Shown here: one piece after another, positions 12,560 through 24,986 of the stretch | Layout of the letters: every line of letters starts with the position of its first letter | Position numbering within the stretch: position 1 is the stretch's first letter | Assembly (NCBI GenBank): GCA_009667805.1 | Contig: CM019070.1 | Coordinates: 57,044,735-57,108,734, forward strand | Length of the DNA stretch: 64,000 nucleotides | Reading direction: 5' to 3' | From: Leptobrachium leishanense | Taxonomy: Eukaryota; Chordata; Amphibia; Anura; Megophryidae | Notes under the pieces: model-generated | Databases searched by the model: none | Told to the model about the DNA's origin: nothing | The model's input: only the letters and a program-made list of their open reading frames with translations | Program-made: the position numbers and the translations under genes

Positions 12560-13430
12560 ATATAGGAGTGTTGGAACCAACTCCTGGAAGTGTGTCAGTA
12601 CTTCTTATTTAAGTTGAGTATCCCATTTGTTTTAACCGATTTATATTGTTACTCATCGTCATCTCCAAAGTTCTGATCATTCACGAGGCCAGGCCCATCT
12701 CAAAGCAACTGCAGACTTACATGAATATTGGCACCAGTCTAAATCCCACTGTGCAAAACCACAGGTACACCCATGGAACAAAAAGCATAAAAGATCTTGA
12801 GCAAATCTAGATACAGAAAATATTAAAAAAACATAGTGTAATTCTGCATAAAATGTGTCAATCAATTAAGGCCCCCCGAGCGATTTGCACTCACAGGATA
12901 TTCATAGTAAAAAGGCACATCAATTGTCGGTAGTTACCCACTCTGGACATTCAGGGAAAACTCTGGATACGCCGGGTAAATGAACGTGGATCTCCAAGAC
13001 AGCTCTCCTGATGCAGTAAAGGGTGCAACTTTTAGTCGGCAAAAGGTGCAATCACCATAACAGCCACTCGGTACTTGGTCAGTGGAAGGATTCAAAACAC
13101 GGACTATTTTTACCGAAAATTTATTGCAAACAAAAATAAATGAAAACATATTACAAAACATCAATGATTCGACGCGTTTCGTGGTATACAACCACTTCCT
13201 CAGGAATCTCATGGAACATCTACATTCTGATCATCGATGGATCAACGACAGCAGCGGTCCCATGTCCACAATCAAGATCGAGATACCCAGAACATAAAAA
13301 ACAGATGCGAGGAACACTGACATGCAGATGAAACAAGTTATACATAACCATTTTTTTGACACACAACTCGCCAAAGTCAAAAAACTTGTTTGTAACAACA
13401 TGCAAGTGAATTTAACATAAAGCCAACTTA
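12560..13430. other. interspersed repeat with GACGCGTTTCG motif
   Basis: No gene. Near 13170 the sequence CGACGCGTTTCGTGGTATAC is followed by an ACTTCCTCAGGA-type motif, a combination I associate with dispersed amphibian repeats. Related CGTTTCGG or GTTTCGGC pieces occur near 16463 and 19468. The family is not identified. Confidence 0.35.
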
Positions 13431-14389
13431 ATTAACAATGGCTTCCTGGCTGCGAGATTGGAAGAACTACTTTTTATGCCGTTAGGTGCAAGATTATTGT
13501 ATTCTAAAAAAGAAAAAAGTACTGTCCATAATTTAAACTAGAAAAAAAGAAAGCAAGTAGAGAAGAAAAAGCAAAGTTAAATCAGCAGTATCATTTTACA
13601 ACATATGGTCCAGCAAATCAAATTACAAAGCTTTAAACATCTCATTAACTGCAACTGGTTACAGTGCATTTGTTTAATAAGTCACATCTATTTCTTGTGA
13701 GTTGGTGATCAATGACTCCGTACAACCATCCTCAAAGGATATTCCTTTTGGCGAGATTAAAAACAAATCTAAAAAGGATTAGGTCATTTGGTCAAGCCTG
13801 GTTATATTTAAAGAGCTTTATTTCTACCCAACAGACAGTGCTTCACCTGTGCCATCATCAGCTTTTCTTTAGATTGAATATGCCCATGATTACGGCTTTT
13901 ATTTCGCAGATAGGGAAATTCCTGAAAGAAAAAGGGATCCAGGCAGATGTGCATCCTATGAAGAAAAACATATGTTTCCTTTTCAAAAGTAAAATACACT
14001 TTGCATTCTGCAGATGTTTTCCAATCAGTGAATTCTCAAACTCAAAAGCACTTGAGGAGCCCCAAGACAACAGGTGATGTAATTTTTACCATATCACCAT
14101 TTACTACACATTTTTGGGCTGGCCATAGTTCACAATGTGATCTCAATCGGTACGCATAGGTGTCTACATTTGATTCATGAGGTGTAGTTTGAGTTGCATT
14201 GCAATGTTAACATTCAAACCTTTCCTTTGAAACTTGTGTCCGTGCAACCTCCTCTGGTCCATCATTAGAGATCATAATAATAAAATATAATTAAAGTCCA
14301 CACTGATCACCATGAGATCGTAGGGCAGCAAAAGCTAAAGCAGGTGGAAATGTCGGGACAGCGCGGAAAAGAAGACATATAGCTTATGA
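13431..14389. other. non-coding DNA
   Basis: Nothing recognised. The 121-codon plus-strand frame at 13712-14077 has no family resemblance, no good start context and an opposite-strand ORF of similar size, so it is not called. Confidence 0.45.
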
Positions 14390-14671
14390 CAGGCCTCAAA
14401 ATTTCCACTCGTCTGGTAGCATTTGGCTAGTGGAAATTAAGTGAGGGCGAGTGGGAATGCAGACGCAGGCAGCACAATAAATTATATTGTGCTGCCTGAG
14501 CTGCATATTCTGGCGGTGGTCGTGCTTTTGTCTTTAGGCCCTCCTGCTGGCCAGGGGAATCAAAGATGGCAGCCGCCCCTTCTGATGACATCAGAGAGGG
14601 CGTGCCGGATGTCTGCCGCCTATGCCTGCCCTGTCCTGGCGGTTCTCATCTGGTCCCTAGCTCTGCTCATA

Positions 14672-14770
14672 CTGGGGTCTGATTTCTGGGTATGTCTGTA
14701 TCTGGGGTCTGATTTCTGGGCATGCCTATATCTGGGGTCTGATGTGTCTGGGTATACATGTATCTGGAGT
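14672..14770. repeat. short tandem repeat, ~28-bp unit
   Basis: Three to four imperfect copies of TCTGGGGTCTGATTTCTGGG followed by a TATGTCTGTA-like spacer, inside the hAT element just before the nested piggyBac-like MITE. Confidence 0.75.
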
Positions 14771-14806
14771 GATTGTGAAGATGAAAAAATGCACTAAGTT
14801 TATTAA

Positions 14807-16033
14807 CCCCTTAAGGACCTCTGACGTACCCTGTACTTCCTGTCCACGGGTCTCCCTTAGACCCGCGGAAGTACAGGGTACGTCAGCGGCGCCTAATCCC
14901 CCTCCCGCCCGATACTCACCTCCCTCGCTGGATCCCTCGGTGATCTGGCAGGGAGGAAGCCTGCCCATGTGATTTACATGGGCAGGCGAGGCTGATGACA
15001 TCGCCACGCTGTGTGGTGACGTCATCAGCAGGCGTCCCCATGCAAATCAATGGAGGGGAGGGGGGCTCCTTCGGAGCCCTCTATCTCCCCAACCATTGAA
15101 GCTAGGGAGATGGTTTTTGCACCGCTGAAAAGGGGAGAGTCTCCCCTTTTCAGCGGTGTATAACATTAATGGTTTCGCTGCCGAATCGCGTTTCGGCGCT
15201 AATTGGCGCCAAAACGCGATTCGAACCTGGAGGGAGGCTGACATCTTGGATGTCAGCCAAGCCTCCAGGTCCCCCCCACCCACTGACAACCTCACCATAT
15301 GTGTGAGGATGTCAGTGGGCCAGTTAACCATCTAGCTGCCATGTAGAGATAAGGGGATCCTAAGGATCCCCCTATCTCCCGATCCATTGCATCTAGCTGG
15401 TCATATTTGACATCATTTGAAAGGACTGATCATGGCTTTTCCAATGATACCAACCATGACCAGGTATGGTTTAACAAACAAATTTTAAAAAAATAATAAT
15501 AAAAAAATAACAAAAAAATTAAATAAAATAGAAAAATGTTTTTTTTGTCTGGGGGAGGGGTTTAATTAAATAGGACCTAGGCTGTCATCTCAAAATAATT
15601 AGCACAAAATGGTCAGAATGAGCGCAGCGCACATAGGTGAACTGGCTCAGCAGTGAAGGGGTTAAAAAGCAAACACATGTAAAAATTGGGTATTTCTAGT
15701 CTCGGGACAACATTTTGAACCTATTTAGCCGGGGTCTTTTTTGGTGGTTGTAGATTTTGGGGATTAAATTACGAATTTACGTTAAATTACGTGTGTTTTT
15801 ACCATTTTTTCATCATATTTCATATTTTATTTATAGTAAATTATTCGATATGATGGAAATAATGGTATTTCTAGAAAGTCCATTTAATGGCGGGAAAAAG
15901 GGTGTATAATATGTGTGGGTTAAATAAACGAGTAAGAGGAAAATTTGACCTAAACACTAACAGCGCAGAAACGTAAAAACAGCAGCGGTCACTAAAGGAC
16001 GGATTTGTGTAAAACCGCCCGGTCACTAAGGGG
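14807..16033. mobile_element. piggyBac-like MITE (TTAA)
   Basis: Runs from CCCCTTAAGGACCTCTGACG to CGGTCACTAAGGGG and is flanked by TTAA (14803-14806 and 16034-16037). Two relatives lie at 57864-58916 and 58964-60072. Internal sequence includes a CTCCCCTTTTCAGCGG hairpin and an A-rich stretch near 15480-15540. No transposase. Confidence 0.88.
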
Positions 16034-16308
16034 TTAAAAGCTGAGCAGTTAAACTTAATATTCAAGCTTGCATCCCCATTGATGTAAGCACTTATTTTTC
16101 TTTACGTTTACATTGCTTTATGTTACTGTTGTTATCTATTTTTGTAACTTTATTCTGAATAAAACATTTAACAGTGTCATTTCAAAAGATAATTTGAGGG
16201 TGTGTTTGGGGCGGAGTTAAGGGCAGGGTAGGGGCTAGGTGGGGCAACTGGAGGCGAGTAACTCTTAAGACCTGGCGAGTAGCTCGGGACTTGAAATTTT
16301 GAGCCCTG

Positions 16309-17433
16309 GCTTATGAGATAGTAAACAAGAATACTTTAAAGAAGGGACCTGAAATGTGAAGAACAGAATGAAACATCAAAAACGAAAAGGCGATGCAATT
16401 GAAGATAGCATGTGCCATTTAAAATGATTTAAAGCTTTAATGTAGCATCTCATACAGCAATGTTTCGGCTGTTCAACCTTTGTCTTGAATGTGGCTGGGT
16501 TACAGCTGAAACGTTGTTGTCAGAGATGCTCCATTAAAGATTGAACCTCAACTGGTGTACCTGGATCCTCCTTTGTTCTTCTACTTTGTGGTTGACCCCC
16601 CTGGGCTCCAACTGCCCCCATACTTTAGGTTCATTCAGATGAAGTGGTTGATTGTCTGCCTTTGGCTCTGTGTAGAATTTCTTCAATTGTCGATATAAAT
16701 CGTGTTAGACAATGTTGAGATGAAAGTTAAGCAATCTGTACAAGGTGAAATCTCATAAAGGAGGACCATTAAAATATTAACTATGTAAAGTTTCATTTTA
16801 CAGTCTCGGACACGCAGCTATAAAAGAATTAAAGACTTTGTGAAAAGTACCTTCAAACGACTTTTTTTGTTTCCGAACTTTGCTTTCGTTCATTCAGAGT
16901 GAGTGAGTTTCAGACTATAGTCTTTTCACAAGTCACTTTCCAAAGTCCTGGATTATTGGTGTCATCTATGGAGTTCTTGCCAGTTTTAATACCCAATCTG
17001 TCCAAACTATTTCATCATCCCTTAAGCATTTAACATCTGACTTGTGGTCTGAGCAGCATTGTGCTGCATTTTAACGCAGCCTTTGTCTAGTCACTGGTTA
17101 CCGGTTTCCTTGTATGTGGCATTCCACAGTCTCTGACATCAATATGTGATCCTTAAGCAGTGTCACAACCAGATGTTTTGATGGGGAAAGACGTGTCTTT
17201 GTGTTGTGCAACATACGGAATTGTGAACAGTAGTGAAGTTCTTTACATTTTGTAATGTGTAGAGGGGTTTTTATTTCTAAAATCCTACCTAAACTGTATA
17301 AATGTGGATAAAAAAAAATTCAAACAATTTGTTTATACCATTTGTTCTCTGCTGCCATGTAAACCATGCCAAGTGCAAATCAATCTGACAGAAAAATAAT
17401 GAATATATTCTTTATTAGCCCATAAAATACATA
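16309..17433. other. non-coding DNA
   Basis: No gene or full element. Near 16460-16520 an imperfect inverted pair (TGTTTCGGCTG and CAGCTGAAACGTT) marks an unassigned repeat. Confidence 0.4.
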
Positions 17434-18311
17434 CAGGGTTATTCAAAGAGATCCGAATGGCTGGAGAAAGGTAACCAAACGCTGAAAACCAGCATTCGGT
17501 TACCTTTCTTGGCCATTCAGCTATTCAGAGAGCAGGCAATACGCAAAATCCTGGCGAATTGCCTGCACATTCGGTGCCTGTTCGAGGGCAGTGAAATCCC
17601 CATGAAAAAGCACTGCTTCGGCTATTCAGAGAACACAAACCAGCAGTGAAAGGTTCCCGAAATGCCCTGCCATTCGGTGGTTTCATTCGACAGGTTTATT
17701 CAGGAGAATCCCATAGGCTTCAATATTAAAAATATTCCCGTTTTAATTCAGTATCTAATAAACCGTTCATTATAAAATTCTGCAGTAAAGAGTCTCTATA
17801 GTTATAGATTTTTTAGGAAAGTTTAATCATTTTTCTGTATTTTTTTTTTTTTTAAGTTTACTGATTTTTTCTGTAATAGCACTTTTTATTATCATTCCTT
17901 TGATCATATGTAAATTTCAGACATTTTCGCTCTGTAGTTTCTTTGCAAACAGCGTTTCACTTTGCAATCATTCAAGCAAACTGTTTTGCTAATTTATTCA
18001 CTGCCTTCGTCTGCGGTGTCGGCTTTTTCCGGAGGCTTCGCTGCGTGTGATCGGCTCCTGCTCGGGTTTTTCCAGCGTCTTTGACGGGTTAATCCAGATG
18101 TTTTTTGCGGGTTTTCGGCGTGCATTCGCCGGGTTTTCGCCAGGTTTTTGGCGGGTGTTCGGCAGCTTTTCCCTGCACTTCGACAGCCCTGTGGCGCTTG
18201 CTGAATACACCGCAGGCTCGCCGAAATGGGAAAGCCGATTTGCACCGAATTGAAGAGAACGAAAAGTCACTGAACGTGCGGTGACTTTTCGAATCTCTTT
18301 GAATAACCCTG
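17434..18311. mobile_element. MITE with GGGTTATTCAAAGAG ends
   Basis: The left end CAGGGTTATTCAAAGAGAT is inverted exactly at the right end (ATCTCTTTGAATAACCCTG), giving about 20-bp terminal inverted repeats. TA precedes the left end, but the right flank reads ATA, so the superfamily is open. Relatives lie at 38655-39509 and 42531-42602. Internal ORFs (17998-18270 region) are low-complexity and not called. Confidence 0.75.
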
Positions 18312-18557
18312 ATAATATATCATTGTCGAAATGCTTGCATTAATATGTTTGAAGCTGTTTATACTTGTCCTATCCTTAATACTCTGCCTCGAACCTATTA
18401 CATATTATAAACATGATTGAATAATTGACTATTTTATCTTTTCCTCTTGTACTAAAATGATTCTACCACCTATATGCATATTTAATAATGTATTCTAACG
18501 TATGCAGAATGGGTTTTTATGACTGTTTTCCAGTCTAGGTTATATAGAATTCTAAAA

Positions 18558-18770
18558 ACAGCTGGGTGGAGTAGAGGTAACATCACTGCTCTGCATGGAG
18601 AGAGCCTGTGGAGACATGGGTTCGATTCCAGCAAGAGCACCTCTCCTGCAAGTGTCCTTGGGCAAGACACCTAACGGTACATACTCCCCACCCAGGACAT
18701 ACTTGAAAACGAGAGAAATCTCAATGTATCCTTCCCGGTAAAAACCTTTCTAAAAAAAAAAAAAAAAAAC
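18558..18770 (+). repeat. full-length tRNA-derived SINE
   Basis: The head GGGTGGAGTAGAGGTAAC resembles a pol III A box, and GGGTTCGATTCC is a good B box about 50 bp later. The body GTGTCCTTGGGCAAGACACC recalls the vertebrate V-SINE core. The tail ACATACTTGAAAACGAGAGA leads to a poly(A) run near 18750-18770. Best-preserved copy in the window. Confidence 0.85.
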
Positions 18771-18838
18771 AGAAACACATGGGTGAAGAGGTAGACTATT
18801 CTAATTACCAAAGCATGAGGAATATATATAATCCTTAA

Positions 18839-19240
18839 CCTCCCTGGCGGTCCGATCTTGACATATTTTTATATGTCAAAATCGGTACATTTATTCAGCC
18901 CCCTGGTGGTATTCCCAAGTGTGGCTCGGGGTTAAATTTCAATGCTGAAAACGGTAACCCTGAGCCACACTCGGGCCGATACATACCTGTCCCTGCGTTC
19001 CCTCAATGTCCTCCCGCAGTCACCTCCATCCGATCGCGGCGTCCTGCTTCCTGGTTCCCTTCTTGCGAGAAGGGAACCAGGAAGCAGGACTTCACGATCG
19101 GAAGGAGGTGAATGTGATTGCAGGAGGACATTGAGGGAACGCAGGGACAGGTATGTATCGGCCCGAGTGTGGCTCGGGGTTACAGTTTTCAGCATTGAAA
19201 TTTAACCCCTGAGCCACACTCGGGAATACTACCAGGGAGG
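18839..19240. mobile_element. TTAA-flanked palindromic MITE
   Basis: Starts CCTCCCTGGCGG and ends ACCAGGGAGG, flanked by TTAA (18835-18838 and 19241-19244), as in piggyBac-type elements. Nearly the whole element is one foldback centred near 19065 (CTTCTTGCGAGAAG). The left arm has an extra ~59-bp piece that is itself a hairpin (TGACATATTTTTATATGTCA). The two strands therefore encode almost the same 87-codon ORF, which is an artefact. Confidence 0.88.
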
Positions 19241-19244
19241 TTAA

Positions 19245-20752
19245 AGTGAGAAACAGAGAGGTTTGTGAGGGTCCTGAGAATGAGCAACGGCACTAGTGAC
19301 TTGCTCTACGGTGGGGCCCGCTCAGGTCTCCCAAGGCTTTAGCTCGATTGTGCCATTACAGAGACGACTGCTCCATATGCAAATCAGACCGTTACACCCA
19401 GAAAGGACGGCCAGTACTGACTGCCAAGGACGTCATCCCTACACGAGAGTTGCAGCAACCCCCAACGAGCGTTTCGGCCTTGTCAGGAGGGTATAGCTGA
19501 CACCCTCTAGGCACAGAGCAAGGGGTATATAATCCTTATAAGCGATCCTGTAGCTACAATGATCAATGAATTGCAATCGCAAACATTTTATGATGTCTGA
19601 AAGAATTTTTGGGTAAACTAATATAAGGTAAGATCCTCAGAATTAACAAGGATTCTCGGTCTAAATCAGAAAGGATTTTGAAAGCTGATAAATGGACAGA
19701 CATCGCAGGCTATTTTATTCGTATATGTTTAGGTATGGAAATACGAAAATAATAAATTCATCAATTTGCGGGATGTCAGGGTGATGTGAATGAACTAGCG
19801 TTTATAAAGCCACAAACTCCTGTGACCCGCAGGTCATCTTAGTCCTAAATATAGCTTTGTGGTGTCTGGTTTCTTCTCACATACCAATGAACGGATACGA
19901 TTAACTGCACCATCCCAGCCAATTAACAAGTCACAAAGACATTTTTGCAAGCAAACAGAAGGCTGAAAACCACATACATTTGTCATTTATTGTGATAAAG
20001 CCCGAGCTTGATGATTTGGAAAATGACAACTAAAAACTTTGGGGGTTATTTAATGAGCTCCAGTGTCTGCCGAGAATCGGCATTGTTGTAACACCGACAA
20101 GCACTGATGTTTCACAGAAGAGAAATCCAGAAAGCAGCAACAGAAGCTTCACTGGTGTTTGCAATCTTGCCAAAAATTGGTGCTTATTGATTACCCCCCA
20201 TGTAAAAAACATAAAATCTTTCATACAAAAGAGACTTAAGAGAGTAAACAAAGCTTTAAAATGAATCACTATGCAGTAGATGTTGTGCCTGTGAGGAGTT
20301 GTGTGTCTGTGCCATTGTTTAAAGTGATATCACCAATAAAATATGGCATTCCATTGACATTTCAAGAGAAAGGTGAATAATTATTATCATTGTCATCATC
20401 ATTAATACAGTGACATTTTCCACAGCACTTTATATTATTATGTGGGTTAATAAAATTAACAAAATGGGAAGGAAAATCTAAGAAAACTAAAAGAACGTGT
20501 AGGAAAGGGAAAGATAAAAAGTGTTGAAGAAGATATGAAAGATTAGAAAACTATACATTCTTTGAGTTAAAAATCTCATGAGATCTATGGATCCTTGTAA
20601 TGCAGACTTTCAAAAACCCTACTTGAATCTCATTCGTTTTCTCCAGTGAATGGTCAGTGAAAGATATACAGGTCTGTTAATGAGCGACATCACATCTTGT
20701 CTGAGAAAAGTCTTGGATTTCATTGCTCAAGACTCTTTAGAAATTTAAATAT
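19245..20752. other. non-coding DNA
   Basis: Nothing gene-like. A GAGCGTTTCGGCCTTGTCAG motif near 19466 marks another unassigned dispersed repeat; the rest is AT-rich. Confidence 0.4.
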
Positions 20753-20753
20753 A

Positions 20754-22371
<1,618 letters not shown>

Positions 22372-22376
22372 TAGGT

Positions 22377-22545
22377 GACTTTTTTTTCTTTATAAAGTAT
22401 TTTACCAGGAAGGATACATTGAGATTTATCTTGTTTTCAAGTATGTCCTGGGTAGGTAGGTATGTACCATTAGGTGTCTTGCCCAAGGACGCTTACTGGA
22501 GAGGTGTTCTGGCCAGGATTCAAACCTGTGTCTCCACGGTTATAG
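22377..22545 (-). repeat. SINE, 3' part (left of provirus)
   Basis: Minus-strand copy of the tRNA-derived SINE: the TTTACCAGGAAGGATACATT tail, GTGTCTTGCCCAAGGAC body and GATTCAAACC B box. It stops at 22545 where the provirus begins and resumes at 35159. The last four bases, ATAG, are duplicated on the other side of the provirus. Confidence 0.85.
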
Positions 22546-23220
22546 TGTTACCGGAACCCACCTGGTTCACTCGGGACGAAGCCAGGCCGGCACGGTCAAG
22601 GATTGACTGGACACGGGTCTCTTCAGGAAAGGCAAACTTTATTGTGATGTCACAACAGGTGCTCACACAGGATTGTATCGCAAAGAGTGAGCCCCGATTA
22701 CACAGTGACATGAGGTTTTATACCCCAAATACATAATTAGGTACATCCCAATTAGCCCACCTCCTGGTGACACTATCCCAACCCACGTGGGTCTGTACCT
22801 CCCTTAATCGAATACAAAGACATTCCATACATTGGTCATAAATTGGCAAGCATCACGACATTCTGACACAAGAGGATTTACAATTGCTCTGGATCCTGCC
22901 TCTGCCCACCTCCCTTGCGCTTGTTTATTGTTTGTTTTAGATAAGGCTTGGTCTGGTTTCATACTCCTCTTTGTCTCAGCTGCAGGCTCCTATGACCTTG
23001 ATGTAGCTCTTCTTCATCCGGTCACCCTGTGCCAGCAACGGCCCGGATCTTCTCTAATTTAATTGCTTTACTGCTTGTCTAACACATTCCAAAGATTCTA
23101 TGTAAGCTTCATTCTAGTTTCTGCTAATATCTACTAATTAGATTCAAGTGAACCAATGTTCTGAGCAAGATGGCCGCCTGGCTCAAGATGGTGACCATCT
23201 ACTGGCCTGAGTCTCCTTCA
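22546..23220 (-). repeat. 3' LTR of provirus
   Basis: 675 bp, paired with 34486-35158. In the viral direction it begins TGAAGGAGACTCAGG next to the polypurine tract and ends GGTTCCGGTAACA. A TATAAAA box lies at 22716-22722 and an AATAAA signal at 22638-22643, about 75 bp apart. Confidence 0.95.
22638..22643 (-). terminator. retroviral polyadenylation signal
   Basis: AATAAA on the minus strand in the 3' LTR, downstream of the TATA box, as expected for the R region. The 5' LTR has the same hexamer at 34578-34583. Confidence 0.8.
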
Positions 23221-23232
23221 TTCCCCCCTTGG
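23221..23232 (-). other. polypurine tract
   Basis: On the viral strand CCAAGGGGGGAA directly precedes the TG of the 3' LTR. In the retroviral family this primes plus-strand DNA synthesis. Confidence 0.9.
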
Positions 23233-23269
23233 CTCAAGTCTCAGATTCTTCTTCTGAGGCTTGTAGCCA

Positions 23270-24851
23270 CTACACTCCACTTGTACTATCTTTGAACACC
23301 TTGTACTTTAGGGGACTCATTTTAGCTGGGAACATGTCTTGTGGGATCATCAGTGGTATCTTTTGTGTAGATGTCAGTGCTCTCTTGCATAGTGGCCATA
23401 GACATAGCCCTATGCGATACAGGAGTATCCCTACCACCAGGATCACAACTACCATTAGAATCATGGATCCAATCTGCGAGATAAATCTCAGAATGGATCC
23501 AAACCAATCTCTGAATGCTCCGAACCCACAGAGTGGATTCCAGCCTTCAGCAGCAATCTGCCTAGCTGTATTCTGCAACTGTACTACTTTCTCTTGGTGA
23601 TCCTGGATTACCTGGTAATAATCAGGGACATCATGTGTTGTGTTTCTGGTGAATGTACAACATTCATAATGCATCGTCATCTCACACAGCCCATTCAGAG
23701 CTGCACTGATCTGTTCCAGTGCCATGTCATGTATCATTTGTACCTTTCGTATCTCTCGCAACTCAAGATTCAAAAGCTGAATATCCATACTAGTCATATT
23801 CAAAATCTCATCCATCAAATTTGCATAACTGTTCATTCTCACCATCAACTCTCTTCCCCATCCAGTCCATGCTGGGAACCATGCCCATATTCGATCTTTC
23901 TTCGTGAACAATTCCCTCTTTTGTTTCTCAAACACCAGTGGGTACCTAGGGTGTAGTGCAGTGTCTGTATCAGTGTCATTCCCTCTTACTCTCTGGATTG
24001 GAATCAGTCTGGCCAAATAACACATTCCCGTTATTGTAGGTGGTACCCATGTGTAACACATTTTTCCACAGCACACCTGGTACCCTCCTCTTAGTATAAA
24101 TGGTGATAAATGTAGTGTCCCTTTCGACATCTCTAACATCAGCCGCCCCAATCGTCTCACCAAATCCAATGCACTCTGCTTACCAGTAGTCACATTCGCA
24201 ATTATCAGTTCTTGGTCTCTAGTAAGCTTCTTTCTCCTGATATATATAAAATTTTCCTGATCTTTTGTGTTGAATCTGTAAGTGTATGACGTCCAATTGA
24301 ATCTACTTGAATTACACAATCCCCCCTGCTTGCCTGTTTCTCTATCTGGTCCTAATTGGAAACACCATTCTGGTGGGTACACTGGTCCTGTTATTGGGTA
24401 TCCGGGAGTGAACGCCTCTGGCTTCTCTCGTGGTTCATCAAAAGCATATATTATAATATTTCCTGACGCAAATATACTTCAGTTCATTGGGATCGAAGCA
24501 AATGGTATATGGATTGTCTCTGGGTGCAGTCTACTACACACCCAACACGCAGTTTGCCCAGACTTTTTAGCATATTCATACTTAAATTTCACAAGTAAAT
24601 GTCCCCGTGGTGTAATTTCTGGGTCCGCATCTCGCCGATGTCTCCGCATAGTGTAGTTCTCCTCCATCGGACGTGTCTCATTCCCGACTTGGGCACCTGG
24701 GGCAGGTCCCATGGGATAGTCCATAAATCAGATTTGCAAGGTACAGTATCAGTACCAGGAATGCCCCAAGCGTCGAAATCCCCTGGGCAATTCTTTTCAC
24801 AGTCACATAAACCCAGTCCCTCCCCACCGGAATTTCAAAAGTAAAAGTCAT
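23270..24851 (-). pseudogene. env: retroviral env, broken
   Basis: Envelope glycoprotein remnant; the intact family protein is cleaved into surface (SU) and membrane-anchored (TM) subunits. A likely start at 24851 opens a leader with a cytosolic stretch and a hydrophobic segment (GAFLVLILYLANLIYG). That frame ends after about 57 codons, and the next part begins in another frame near 24724, so a frameshift (or splicing) separates them. SU has CWVC (a CXXC motif) near 24540. One in-frame TGA lies at 24479-24481. The frame then runs to 23270 with a candidate furin site KQKR, a TM cysteine motif C-X7-CC, GLCGFG-type cysteines, a membrane anchor (MILMVVVILVVGILLY) and a ~45-residue tail. No clear hydrophobic fusion peptide follows KQKR. 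Inactive as read. Confidence 0.85.
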
Positions 24852-24986
24852 CTCTGGTTAATCAAGGGTCGGGGCAGGGCCCCTAAAAATAGCCCTTGGG
24901 GTATCCCCTGGGGGATCCCTTTGCTCCTCCGTTGGTGGGTGGTCAGGCATTATTGTGTCCGTCAAAACACCCACTTGTTGAGTCTT

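Larger units (their letters stand above)
14390..16308. mobile_element. non-autonomous hAT-type element with nested MITE
   Basis: The ends CAGGCCTCAAAATTTCC and, inverted, CAGGGCTCAAAATTTC are flanked by a perfect 8-bp duplication GCTTATGA (14382-14389 and 16309-16316). Without the nested piggyBac-like element the body is about 690 bp with no transposase. Confidence 0.88.

Noticed and set aside
13712..14077. 121-codon plus-strand ORF
   Set aside because: No motif, low-complexity composition and a similar-sized ORF on the other strand.
18558..18640. tRNA gene
   Set aside because: A and B boxes are present, but the body and tail match a dispersed SINE, not a tRNA fold.
18932..19205. Two 87-codon ORFs with nearly identical proteins on opposite strands
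   Set aside because: They are the two arms of the palindromic TTAA element.
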